The notes under the pieces: model-generated
Told to the model about the DNA's origin: nothing
Databases searched by the model: none
The model's input: the letters and a program-made list of their open reading frames with translations, nothing else
Program-made: the position numbers and the translations under genes
Shown: positions 1-10,509 of the stretch, one piece after another
Layout: every line of letters begins with the position of its first letter
Position numbering within the stretch: position 1 is the first letter of the stretch
Assembly (NCBI GenBank): GCA_049999805.1
Contig: JBNGIO010005439.1
Location: 38,934 to 102,933, forward strand
Direction: 5' to 3'
Origin: Folioceros fuciformis
Taxonomy: Eukaryota > Anthocerotophyta > Anthocerotopsida > Anthocerotales
Length of the DNA stretch: 64,000 bases

Positions 1-1931
1 TCGGTACCTCCAGCTTCGCTTGCTGCGTGAATGAAAGTACCCCACTTCATGCTTTTGCTTGTTCCGCACGCAGAAATCTGTCGAACAACATGCTCTCTGG
101 ACCAATACCCACCGATGGGAGCTTGTCCAACTTCTCAGTTGACTCGTGAGTTCTCCCATATCGGGTCTCCAATTAGACACATCTGACAGGAGCTCTGATT
201 CCGGCTTGTTCACAAGGGGTAATGGTGAATGCAATATGTGTTGTAACAGATTCTCCGGGAACACGCTGCTATGCGGGAAACCTCTGTCTGCACAGTGCCC
301 CTCTGATGTTTCAGCACCTGCATCCGGACCTGTGACGATGGATAGTGCTGGTGAGCTTTCTCTGGTGTCGTGCGTTTTGAACTCTTGAAGGCTGGTGACA
401 AAAGTTCCCGGAGACCGCCATATCTCTGTGATCTAGTTCTTATTAAATCGGTGTCGCGTGCAGGGGGTAAAGGCTTGGGCGTCCTCAAGATTGCTGCCAT
501 AGCTGTTGGTTGCTTTTTGCTGGTGAAGTTCGTTTTGGCCATTTTTTTCGTACGAAAATGGTCTAAACGCAACGAGGAACATGAAGTCCACCTGGGAGCA
601 GGTAAAAGGCTACTGCCTGTTGCTGCGAGAATTGTATAGTTGGTAGTACTAAGAGAACAGCTATTCTGGTTGCAGTGGGGCTCTAAGTATTGCCCAACTT
701 TTGCTGATCCTGATTTCTTATCATCACAGGTGGAAAGCTTGTAATATTCCAAGGCGGTTCCACAGTTCCTTCGTCCAAGGACATTCTCCGATGCATTGGG
801 AAATTGAAGAAGAAGGATGTCATCGGAGAAGGGGGGTATGGCGTTGTGTACAGGTTGAGATTGAAGGATAACTCATTCCTGGCTGTGAAAAAATTAAAGC
901 AATGTTTAGAATCTGTCCGGGGTTTTGAGAGCGAGCTGGAAACGCTGGGAACTATCAAGCATCGCAATCTCGTCAAGCTTCGTGGCTTCTGTACAGCTGT
1001 GAACGTGAAGCTGTTGATCTATGATTTCCTGCCTAATGGAAACTTAGATCAGCTTCTTCATGGTAAGTGACTCCCCTTGACCGCTTTCTGATGACTAATT
1101 GGTGAGTGAGGTCACTGCAGTCACTCTTGAAATCTGATTCCCTCGACATGTGCAGTTTACTCCCCAGAGCTGAAGCATGTGACATGGGTGAGCAGGCTGA
1201 AGATCGCTCTGGGGGTGGCCCGTGCCATTGCTTACCTGCACCATGACATCAATCCACGGATCATTCATTTGGATATTTCCTCCAGCAACATACTGTTGGA
1301 CGAGGACCTTGAACCCTACTTGTCAGATTTCGGGCTCGCGAAACTGATCGGAGTTTACGATTCTCATGTAACTGCCACTGTAGGAGGAACAATTGGCTAT
1401 CTTGCTCCAGGTACGTCTCGCTCTCTGGCAGTCATGAGCGGCATGACAATCCTTCCAGCGCAGCAAGTTCTGATCGTCATGGTGTATTGCCGTGGAGTGC
1501 AGAGTATGCCCAAACTGGAAGAGCAACTGAGAAAGTAGACGTGTACAGTTTTGGTGTAGTCTTACTTGAGCTTCTAACAAGGAGGCGACCCGGTGATCCT
1601 GGACTTCCTGATTACGATCTAAGCTTAGCGGGTTGGGTGAGTCATCTGACCTCAATCACTTTGCTGGCTTTCGTCATTTCGTACTAATTGATGGTTTCAC
1701 CGACGCACCATCCAGGCCCTTCAGCACGAGAAAAACGGCAACAAGATAGAAATTCTGGATATGTACTTGAAGGATTCAGCTCCAAGAGAGCAGGTTTTTG
1801 CTGTCCTGGATTTGGCATGCAGTTGCGTGTGCAGGATGCCGAGCATGCGTCCGTCCATGGACAAGCTGGTGGAAAGTCTGGAATTCATCCAATCGTTTAA
1901 GCCAGACGCTTTGCCCACTCCTCCTGTGTAG
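1..1931 (+). CDS. LRR receptor-like protein kinase, 3' part
   Basis: This is the 3' portion of a plasma-membrane leucine-rich-repeat receptor kinase; the start lies left of the window. Exons that join in frame are about 74-145, 250-350, 464-601, 730-1062, 1156-1410, 1503-1636 and 1716-1931 (an exon 1-26 is possible but needs a 47-nt intron). In order they encode the last LRR (LSNNMLSG), an LCGKPL juxtamembrane cap, a transmembrane helix ([20 protein letters not shown]), and a full kinase domain with glycine loop [12 protein letters not shown] lysine in LAVKKL, DFG, and an APE motif split by an intron. The catalytic loop reads HLDISSSN where active kinases have HRDxKxxN, so the arginine and lysine are lost while Asp and Asn remain. 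All exons are open, so it looks like a real gene. It may be a weak or pseudo-kinase. The ligand is unknown. Confidence 0.88.
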
Positions 1932-2387
1932 ACTAACTTCCTACAATACAACACTCTGGCTATGTCACAGCGATAGTTTTGCCGATACACTTTTGCCAAT
2001 AAGCCCCGGAGCGGCTTGTTTCTTTATGAAACAAATTTATCTGACTGCTTCTCGTGATCTGCGCCCCTCTAGAACATCAACATTTCTTCACATTTTTGAA
2101 GAAAATCTGAGCGTGCAATCGAGTACATATTTGCGGCTCACTGTCCTGGGCTCAAACCAAACCGTAATTGACAGTGAAATGACATGTCACACTCCCCAAT
2201 TGCATCATCCTACTACATCCATCCCAGCTCATGGCCGTAACAAAGATATGATACACTGGTAAACGTCACCAGAACGAGTGATGCGCGAACACCCTCATGC
2301 CACCAGCCCTGTACACAGCCATGCTCCTCGTAAACAAGGACACCTGGCAACGGCCGACAAGTGCATCCTGTTTCTAAACAGTACGCA
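1932..2387. other. Intergenic, convergent 3' ends
   Basis: This stretch lies between the stop of the receptor kinase and the stop of the Hsp20-like gene. It presumably holds both 3' UTRs. I see no gene or repeat in it. Confidence 0.5.
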
Positions 2388-3128
2388 TCATCCTGACTCG
2401 TCACTAAACTCAGTAATAGACTCCAAAGACAAAGACACCTTGACTTCAGCTTCCACGTCCTCTTCTAAGCCAGAAGAATCCGGTTTCTGTATACCGTCCA
2501 CCTGCGGACGCTCGCAAGAGTGCACCCTGGCTTCTTCTACAAGACATCTGCAACCTTCCGAGCAATCATCACCGGTGGGGTCGGTGTCGACGCTAGGAGG
2601 GGCAATCGGAATTGTAACCACCAAGCAGCCTTTCTCATAAGTCGCAGTGCTGGAGCACGGTTGGGTCTCCGGTGGCAATCGGAATCGCCACAAATCACGT
2701 TCTAGGTCTTCTAACGCTGACGCCTGCTTCTCCGCTCCTCTAATGACAACCTTGGTTGCCCCCGGGACGATCTCAACAGCCTCAGCTCTGATATCGTCAG
2801 CCACCAGCCCGGGCATCTCAACAGAGAATCTGTACTGCACGTCATCTTCTTGCACATCCACACAGGAATCAGCCTCAACAGGCAGCTCCAAAACCCTTCC
2901 AAACAGATGAGGCAGCCGTTTGAGCTTCTTGGCAGAAGCGCTGAGGAGCCTGGAAAAGCCCCTGCAATCAGGACTGGGGCCACGGTCATACGACAGAGGC
3001 AAGACTCGCTTCTTCACAGACAAAGGTTGCAAATCCGACGCCGCCATGACGTCGGCTTTGCTCGCAGCTACAGCCAAGAGAGCCTCTTGAAGGACAAAGG
3101 AATGAGCCTGCCAATGGGGCGTGCCCAT
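2388..3128 (-). CDS. Hsp20-like (alpha-crystallin fold) protein
   Basis: Single open frame of 246 codons from the first ATG at 3128. A second ATG at 3047 (residue 28, MAASDLQPL) has good context and may be the true start. Residues about 50-90 (GPSPDCRGFSRLLSASAKKLKRLPHLFGRVLELP) and the following segment YRFSVEMPGL...TKVVIRG...LWRFRLPPETQP...GCLVVTIP match the layout of a plant family of diverged Hsp20-like proteins: a conserved GPSPDC leader, then an alpha-crystallin beta-sandwich. The acidic C-terminal tail after residue 190 is poorly conserved-looking. The IxI tail motif of canonical small heat-shock proteins is not evident, so chaperone activity is inferred from the fold only. Confidence 0.72.
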   Translation of the reverse strand: MGTPHWQAHSFVLQEALLAVAASKADVMAASDLQPLSVKKRVLPLSYDRGPSPDCRGFSRLLSASAKKLKRLPHLFGRVLELPVEADSCVDVQEDDVQYRFSVEMPGLVADDIRAEAVEIVPGATKVVIRGAEKQASALEDLERDLWRFRLPPETQPCSSTATYEKGCLVVTIPIAPPSVDTDPTGDDCSEGCRCLVEEARVHSCERPQVDGIQKPDSSGLEEDVEAEVKVSLSLESITEFSDESG

Positions 3129-3751
3129 CTATCTACTCACGCTCCTCGCCTTGCGCACCCCGGAAGGTCAAGAGCCCTCACTCAATATCCTTGCTGACAA
3201 CAAACCGGAGAAACCGACGGTGCTAAGGCTGGCATGCCAAACATCACCTTGTAAGTGGGAACAACAACGACATCCTCCGCCCACGACGTGCAGACAGATC
3301 GTGTCAGTACGCGGTGCCAGCGAGATAACATATGTACCACCAGGTTGCGGTACAGACAGTTAGACAAACGCAGCGGACTGCAGACAGCAGGAGATCTAGC
3401 AGCCGCGGCGCAACATCCGATCTCTGTAGCTGCCGACACTTCGATGTTCGAGTTATGTAAGATAAGTCCCCCGACTTGCTAAGTCAGGAAGGAGCCTGGA
3501 AACCCTAGAAGACCAGGGCATTGCCAGTGGGGTCCCTTAAAGCAAGAAGATGAGGCTCTCTGCCGAGAAGCCCGGAGCGGACGTGGGGACCTCACCATCC
3601 CGCAACGTTCGCCCTCGCCTTCCTACAGGTCTCATGTTGCCAGACTTGTGCTTCGTGGCGAATACTTCACTTGCAAGCGTGATGGGCCGCCTCATTACTG
3701 TACTGTATGGAACAGTGAATTGCGCCAGCACCATGCTAGCAAGTTGAAGTA
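3129..3751. promoter_or_regulatory. Intergenic: Hsp20-like promoter side
   Basis: Upstream of the Hsp20-like gene and downstream of the phosphoglycerate mutase gene. Open frames here (for example at 3550-3747) have no recognisable domain. I see no repeat. It probably contains the Hsp20-like promoter and the mutase 3' UTR. Confidence 0.4.
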
Positions 3752-6230
3752 TCAAGCAACTTCCTCCACCAAGGACGGCTCGTAGTCGCTGGGGGCTTCA
3801 AAGCCTAGAAAATTTATAGCGGTGGCTGCCACATTGGCGAGCCCGGCGGAGGGAAGGTCTTGACGAAACCTGACCGTTTCAGGAAGGCCTGGACCTCCGA
3901 TGGCAATTGGAACCTGCAGAGAAGGAGGGAGAGGTGGAAGGAGGGTCAGAAGGCAGCAGACAGGTATGAACGGACACACAAATAGACGGGACGGATGGTA
4001 GTCAACCGGTGCACATGTGTGGGATGTAAGAATCTGGGGTTTCCCTTGCTTGTCCAACAAAGGTTCTCCCGTCTTGGGATTCCTCTTCACCATGTCCTCT
4101 GCGTTGCCATGGTCTGCGGTCACGAGGTAGATACCCCCGACTTTTTGCACCGTGTCCAGTATGATCTGCAAGGTACCAAGTACATACAAGGCAGTTGCTC
4201 AGGCCCGTCCCCAGGTCTTCCACGAGGTCGAAGAAAATCTGAACTTGTACAAGAGTGGTGTTGGTAAGGGGCACCTTGACAGCTTTGTCGGCAGCCTCAC
4301 AACCAACGATGGTGGCCTTCACATCCCCTGTATGACCAACCATGTCACCGTTGGGCAGGTTGACACGCACCTGAACGCACAAACGAAGTGAGTTTAATTT
4401 GCAACAGTTACTGTGCAACCTGCCAGCAAGCGAAATGGTTTCATGTACCTGATCATATTTTCCGCTCAGAAGAGCATCTCGTGCCGCTTCAGCAACCTGC
4501 AAGGCCTTCATTTCAGGCTTTTGGTTAAAAGCAATTCCTTGGTCACTAGGTATCTCCTTGTAATCCTCCAACTTGTCATGGAACTTGCCAGCTCGATTGC
4601 CGTTCCAAAAGAATGTCACATGCCCAAATTTCACGGTCTCGCTGCGCAGTGAATGCCTTGTCAGTGCAGCTCGTCAAGATGGCAAAGTAGGCATGTAATC
4701 ACCCAGTTGAGCAAGAGGAAGGTGATGATTACGTGACATGGACCTGCAGGCAAAGGTGGTGACTCCGTTATGCACCAAGTATTCACCCGAAGTTCTCTCA
4801 ATCTCGGGGGGAGCTACCAGGTAATGGCGTGGCAGCTTCAACTCCCCATCGTACTGCAACATCCCGGCGTATCTGATTTTGGGAAACCGAACTCTATCGA
4901 AGTGATCGAATTTGTCGAACTCCAGAGCTTTAGCCAGCATTATCATTCGATCTGCCCGATAGTTGAATGTGACAACCGCATCCCCGTCTTCCACTGCCCC
5001 AACTGGCCTGTTATCCGCATCGACTATGACGAAGGGTGGCAAGTACTGGTCACTTGCGCCCTCGGCACTTTTCAGCTCTCTAACACCTTGCAAGGCACTT
5101 GTGAACCTGTATGGCGCCTTCCCCAGAATGTGAGCATCCCATCCTCTCTTCACCACGTTCCAATCATTCTGCGCACCACAGTGTCAGCTGGTTTCTCAAA
5201 CAAACATCAGAAGTGAAGCCATAATCACGAGACAGGCAACAAGGGTGATGCAGCACCTCATATCGGTCCATCGTGACCATCATCCGGCCCCCTCCAGAGG
5301 CTATGAGAGCATCAACTCCATTGCTCCGCAGCTCCTTCAAATCCTTCTCCAACTCCTCAACAAACCCGATGCTGGAGCCATCCAAAACATCCCGACCATC
5401 TGTGAGGATATGAAGTCGGAGTTTCTTAGCTCCCCTGGCAACAGCTCCTTTCATAAGCCCCTATCATACCAAAGCCGTCGTTCAGAAACCGCGCGCGCGG
5501 TACCCTCCGACTCGTCAACAGCTACACATAGGCGTGGCCACACAAGAACTGAAACATGCATCTGATCTCACAAACCTGCAGCTGATCGTAACGAGAATGC
5601 ACCCCACCATCACTGAGAAGGCCGATCAAATGAAGAGTGCCCTCGGGGAAGGCTTCCTGAACATACCGGAAGCCCTCCCCTTCGAAGAGCTTCCCAGACG
5701 CAATAGCCGAGTCCACCAACCCCGCCCTGTAACCGCAAGCAGCAAACCAACATCCAGACACCTCCAGCACGACGCCATGTGCAACAGATTCTCCACACAA
5801 ACACAAATGCGTCATGTCAGTGCACGCACCCCTGCTTGTAGATCCGCCCTGCACCAAGCGCGTTGTGCCCGACTTCGCTGTTCCCCATGTCATCCTCTTT
5901 TGGCAGCCCCACGGCGGGTCCGTGGGCTTTCAGAGTCCGCCATCGGTACGGGCTCCCCTGCAACTCAGTCACGTTCAATGATCATTCACAAGCGCGAACC
6001 AATCCGGATGCCTGCTGATGTCCAACACAAAAATGGCATTCCGTGTTTGCAAGCAACAGAAGGTGACGAACCTCCTTGAGAGAATCCATCGTGGGAGTGC
6101 AGGCAACGTGAATTGCGTTGTACTGGTCCGCACTCCTCTCGCCCCATCCATCCAGCACCACCACAGCGATGCCCGGGCCTTTGCGCAAATGAGGATGCGG
6201 GCGCAATTTCCAGTCCATCTCGCCGTCCAT
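3752..6230 (-). CDS. PGM: 2,3-bisphosphoglycerate-independent phosphoglycerate mutase
   Basis: Glycolytic enzyme interconverting 3- and 2-phosphoglycerate with two catalytic metal ions; plant isoforms are usually cytosolic. Nine exons read on the minus strand join without a frame break: 6072-6230, 5830-5957, 5576-5726, 5257-5460, 4744-5168, 4449-4641, 4275-4370, 4007-4165 and 3752-3913. They give 558 residues, the usual plant length. Visible signatures: VVVLDGWGE (metal Asp), [14 protein letters not shown] (phosphoserine nucleophile), [49 protein letters not shown] and LTSHT near the end. The start at 6230 is chosen because [11 protein letters not shown] directly precedes the conserved core and has a purine at -3. 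No transit peptide is evident. Upstream 6231-6560 carries no other gene and is the likely promoter. Confidence 0.96.
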
Positions 6231-6569
6231 TTCCGACGGAAGCAGCTCAAAACACAGAAACAAGGGAGGGCTGTCTGGAGTTCACCATCTCCACTTGGCC
6301 TGGGAGCGCCGATGCCCACCAACTTGGCTTGCCAGATGGCCTTCTCACGCTTCGCCACACGTGAGTCCTTTAGTAGCCATGCGAACGAACGCTAATCCCT
6401 CTTTCCACCTCCAGCCCTGTTCCGGTTGCTTTATCGGCGTTTCCTTCATTTCTGTTCGATGAACGCCGTTGGCGCAAATGCTGCTTATTTCTATTCGGTC
6501 TCTGCTGTTCTTGATATCTGTTCTTGATGACGTTTGTATCATTCGTACAAACGTCTCCAACATTCAGGG

Positions 6570-7430
6570 GCACTGATTTCGTTGCCACTAGTGCCATGCT
6601 TATCTAATTTCCTTCATCCTCCTCGGGAAGTACCTGGAGATTCTTGCAAGGGGGGAAGGCCTCAGAAGCAATCGCTAAGTTGATGGATCTTGCTCCAAAT
6701 ACAGCAACTTCGGTCACCCTGGATGAGAGTGGTTGCAATCAACTGAGAACTTGTTGGAGCCATCGCGATCTCGGATCCTGTCAAGCCGGAAGCTCCTGCA
6801 GTCGTTATCATTCTCAAAGCTACGGGTGTCAGAGTTCATGTGGTGACACTGTCAGGAGATAACTGGGGAAAAGTGAATGCCGTTGCCGTGTGATGGCTTA
6901 AGTGCAACCAGATAGAAAAGCAGACAGCGTGAAAGAACTGCAGGTAAGTGGCTCGTGGGTGTTGCCGCATGCTTGTCCCCAGATTGGTGCATGCTTGTCT
7001 GGAGCTGCTTGATAATATTCGTCGTTGTCTGTGTACAACCCCCCAAGGCCTCACAGTAACTATCGTGGGTGATGCCATCAATGAGTCTCCTGCTTTTGTC
7101 AGTGCCGATGTGGGATTGGTGACAGGAGCTGGTACAGATATTGCTATTGAAGCAGCGGATATCGTTCTAATGCGAAGCAATTGGGACGACGTAATTAGAG
7201 CAATTCACCTTCCGCGCAAAACATTCAGGCGAATCAGGTTGAACTATGTGTGGGCGTTGGGCGACATCATGTGCTTGGTTTCCCTCTGGCTTCTGGCCTT
7301 TGTACCCTTTCACAGGATTTCGTCTTCCATCGTGGGTTGCAGGATTAGCCATGGCTTCGTCATCCGTCAGAGTCGTGTGCTCTTCTCTGTTGCTTAGATC
7401 CTATCGGAGGCCAAGAAGCTTGGACAGAAT
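6570..7430 (+). pseudogene. Decayed P1B copper ATPase (RAN1/HMA-type) fragment
   Basis: Scattered pieces of a plant heavy-metal P-type ATPase occur in order in different frames. ATSAMLI is followed by an in-frame stop. Then come LLGKYLEIL, a frameshift in a run of six G, and KASEAIAKLMDLAPNTA at 6644-6720. Next are VGAIAISDPVKPEAP...VTLSGDNW about 6755-6865, and ADRKADSVKELQ followed by a plausible intron (about 6943-7050). Then GDAINESPAFVSADVGLVTGAGTDIAIEAADIVLM, and in another frame [14 protein letters not shown]...[15 protein letters not shown]. The segment between TLDE and VGAIA that should hold the phosphorylated DKTGT motif is missing, and the hinge motif GDGIND is changed to GDAINE. 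It cannot encode a working pump. Retention of an intron argues for a decayed genomic copy and not a retrocopy. Confidence 0.85.
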
Positions 7431-8330
7431 CCATTTTCTGGCAACCTTTGCTTCGCCTTCAGTCCTCCTCGGTTGAGCCATCTGGTTGTCTTCAGGTATC
7501 CTGCGCTGAGGCGATTGGCAGGCACCTCGGTCGGATGAATGATCACATGGATGCTTAGCATGCGTCTGGGATATATAGGGGGGTTTCCGAGTAATGGAAG
7601 ATTGAATTATAACTAGCTCTTGGGGAAAAATCCAGGCCATCCAAAACATCATGAAGAAAAACCCCTTTGATTACTTATGAGAGGAAGAACAAAATGTTGT
7701 AAAAAGTTACGTATCATATAGGGTTATAGTTTTGGAAGTAGATTAAATTATCTCTTATATATTTTATATATACTACTTTATCTCGCCTGCTACTTAAGTT
7801 TGCAAAAACACACTGCCATGCCAAAATAGCGTCTGGATAACCAATGGATAAAAGGTACATAGTAGAAGAATTGAACAGAATGGCAAGAGAAAATACAATT
7901 AGGTCTAAACTACTTGCACACACTTTAGGGATCATGGATTTGGAGCAGCCCTTGTGACACAAGTGAAGGAGGCTCATGCCACAATCGAGGAGCTCTAGAA
8001 CCAGATTTCTCAGGCCCAAGAGCCGATGGCACCGTTGGAGAAGTTAGGCAGAGAGATACAAGCGGGAGAAGGATGAGGCTAGGGACAAAGTCAAGTAAAA
8101 AACAAGTCGGTCGAAGAAGAGAAGGGGATCAGCTACCGAGGTGGTCAAAACAGCCACTGTTGTGGAGTCAACCACGATTGTTAAAGAAGGAACTATAGTG
8201 GTGGAATCAGGCACTATAGTAGAACGAGGAACTGGGGTGGTGGAACCAACCACTGGCGGTATCACGGCAGAGGAGCGTGCAACGCCTTTGGAATGCTATG
8301 CTTTTGACAAAGCTTTGAAGCTAAAAAACA
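7431..8330. other. Start of AT-rich island, no clear gene
   Basis: Base composition shifts to AT-rich from about 7,500. A weak imperfect repeat of roughly 27 nt at 8155-8260 encodes alternating TTIV/GTIV units in one frame (MVKTATVVESTTIVKEGTIVVE...). It looks like low-complexity decay, not a defined protein. Confidence 0.4.
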
Positions 8331-8346
8331 TCTGAACAGATGAAGC

Positions 8347-8580
8347 TCTGAAGCTCATAAACATCGGTGTTCAAATGAGGGAACAGACATGCTCAAGGCC
8401 AAAGATGCGTGTTAATGTTAAACATAAACATCGGTGCTTAAATGTGGGAACAGACATGCACAAGGCCAGAGATGCGCACTAATGTCAAACATATACATCG
8501 GTGCTTAAATATGGGAACAGAAAGGCACAAGGCCTGAAAGCAAGCCGACGGCCTAAGCTGGTGGATAGTCATGGAGGTTC
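8347..8580 (+). repeat. Three 67-bp tandem copies derived from a PPR gene 3' end
   Basis: Three head-to-tail copies start near 8347, 8414 and 8481 (period 67). Each contains a variant of the segment that in the PPR genes of this window encodes MSNIYxxAQMWEQ. The third copy reads MSNIYIGA-stop-IWEQ and continues to AGCTGGTGGATAGTCATGG, which matches the SWWxDMDG codons of the PPR tails. The copies carry stops and cannot code. They are therefore a tandemly multiplied relic of a PPR E-motif region on the plus strand. Confidence 0.75.
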
Positions 8581-8640
8581 AAATTGAATGAATCTTCATT
8601 AGATGGTAATAAGTCTATACAATCATTTAACATCTATACA

Positions 8641-10509
8641 CTAAACTATATAATAGTATTCATCTTGCAAAGGAGGTGCGTAGTAGCTGGACGTATGGTT
8701 CCAACGAGCTAAGGATTCGTTCACTAATTTGGATATATCAATTTCCATTTGAATTGCATTTTTTGTGCAAGGAAATAAATTTTGTTGCGGAGACTGCTGC
8801 GCTAACCACACATAAACAAGAACTTTTTCGTACATATCTTCTAAATCACTTAGGTGTATTGTATCATGCTCTATGGCATTCGGTAGCCATATTCCAAGCT
8901 CCACCGGGACTCCATCGTTGTATGCCTGGGCAAAACGATGAAGAATCTTCATGGACTTGCATCTTTGACTTTGACAAACATGCCTTAGAGGGACACAACA
9001 AAATGTGTATGCGTCCCTTATAGAGAGGGAATAATTTTTAATATTTTCTTGTAAGAATATTGCAATCTCCATCATATTTGTAATACTATTGTCAATTTTA
9101 TACGTGCAATTATTCATTTTAAAGTAACATAAGAATTCCTTCAATACTAAACCTAAATTTATGTTAGGAAAGTTCCCAAGATCATGACGAGCAGCAAAAG
9201 CTTGGATATGTTGCAGTGTAGGCTGCAAGCTCGCGTGTGTGGCAGGAGGCAATTCTTTCCGTAAGCATTCGGTGATATAATTCATGTCATCTTTTGTACT
9301 ATGCATTGCCATCGTTACAAAACCCTTTTCGAAAGGGCTGCTCCAACGCCCTGCTCTTCCGGCAATTTGCTTTAATAAAGACATATCAATTCTTTCTGAT
9401 CCTTTTTTAGTTAGTGACCAAAATATAATCCTATTGATATTCAAGTTCAACCCCATACCGATAGCATCCGTTGCCACAAGAACGTTATATGTATTATTAG
9501 GGTCGTTGAATAGCGTTGCTTGTTCTATTCGAACTTGTGGTGGGAGGGCTCCATAAATAACACAACATTTGTAGTTAGTATTTGTCTCAATCATACTTTT
9601 CACTGCAAAAATATCTTTTTTCGAAAAGACTATGAAACAATCCCCTATTTGCACATGTTCTAGTGAACAAAGGGGCTCACAAACTTCTAGAGGTTTCATC
9701 CTCTCATACTGCTTGATAACAAAATCATCTCCTGTACTTTCACAAAGAGATTGAATTACTTCAATTGAGGTTGCATCTCCACATAAATGTATCTCCTTGG
9801 ACTGCAAACCTAGAAATGCTCTTGTCCATGCCCCACCTCGCTCATTGTTGCTAATCATTTGAATTTCGTCTATGACAGCCACCTCCCAATCTTGCTCTAA
9901 GCGAGCAATCTCGATAGTGCAAGAAAGATGACGAGCCATAGAATTGTCTATATGCTCTTGACCAGTGTACAAAATACAAGGAACTTCTTTCGCATTCATC
10001 ATTTTAAACACTTCCATAGCGAGAAGGCGTAAGGGGCTGCAATAAATACCGCTGCTCGCTTGCATTAACCTTTGCAATGCATTGTATGTTTTTCCGCTAT
10101 TAGTTGGCCCACAATGGTATGTTACCTTTCGCTTTATCATCCTGGCTTTAGGATACCAGTTTTGTGGTTGTGTTAAGTTCGTTGCTTCATGTAGGAAAAT
10201 GATTTTTCTCTTTTCATCACTATCTGCACTTTGGTCTTTATAATATTGTATAAAGATGGAGTACAAATATTCATTGCGTGAAAGTTGGACATGCACATCA
10301 AGTTCCTTCGGCTCTCGACATGAGTCGATAGAATAACACTCTTCCAATGTACCCAAGTATTTATTTAACGCCAACCATGATCTTCGAATGAACCACTTGC
10401 AAAATACTTCCCACATACAAAATGCAGATTTATATCGAAGTATCCAACTTTCCCTGCAAGTACAAACATTCCAACCATCCCTGCGAGAACATAAACAAGG
10501 AGTTATCAT
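8641..10509 (-). CDS. SUV3-like ATP-dependent RNA helicase, intronless
   Basis: A 622-residue uninterrupted frame with the full SUV3 helicase core: Walker A GPTNSGKT (residues 134-141), YCSPLRLLAMEVF, TGQE, Walker B-type DEIQ (214-217), TRAFLGL, HLCGD, VFSKKDIF, IYGALPPQVR, LVATDAIGMGLNLNI and QIAGRAGR (381-388), then the SUV3-type C-terminal helical region ending LYVWL-like (VLVYVWLAQQSP). SUV3 unwinds RNA or DNA and in plants acts in mitochondria. An acceptor-like site lies just inside the first codons (TTCTCGCAG), so an upstream exon carrying a targeting peptide may exist; the given start lacks one. The gene is AT-rich and intronless. Plant SUV3 genes normally have many introns, so this may be a retrocopy or a fast-diverged lineage copy. 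All motifs are intact. Confidence 0.83.
   Translation of the reverse strand: MITPCLCSRRDGWNVCTCRESWILRYKSAFCMWEVFCKWFIRRSWLALNKYLGTLEECYSIDSCREPKELDVHVQLSRNEYLYSIFIQYYKDQSADSDEKRKIIFLHEATNLTQPQNWYPKARMIKRKVTYHCGPTNSGKTYNALQRLMQASSGIYCSPLRLLAMEVFKMMNAKEVPCILYTGQEHIDNSMARHLSCTIEIARLEQDWEVAVIDEIQMISNNERGGAWTRAFLGLQSKEIHLCGDATSIEVIQSLCESTGDDFVIKQYERMKPLEVCEPLCSLEHVQIGDCFIVFSKKDIFAVKSMIETNTNYKCCVIYGALPPQVRIEQATLFNDPNNTYNVLVATDAIGMGLNLNINRIIFWSLTKKGSERIDMSLLKQIAGRAGRWSSPFEKGFVTMAMHSTKDDMNYITECLRKELPPATHASLQPTLQHIQAFAARHDLGNFPNINLGLVLKEFLCYFKMNNCTYKIDNSITNMMEIAIFLQENIKNYSLSIRDAYTFCCVPLRHVCQSQRCKSMKILHRFAQAYNDGVPVELGIWLPNAIEHDTIHLSDLEDMYEKVLVYVWLAQQSPQQNLFPCTKNAIQMEIDISKLVNESLARWNHTSSYYAPPLQDEYYYIV

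Noticed and set aside
8141-8335. TTIV/GTIV repeat peptide as an antifreeze- or adhesin-like protein
   Set aside because: Only 64 codons, no signal peptide, bordered by stops and decayed sequence; low-complexity decay is simpler.
8641-10509. SUV3-like helicase as part of an integrated large DNA virus
   Set aside because: No other viral hallmark gene lies nearby, and the motif order and C-terminal region are those of eukaryotic SUV3.
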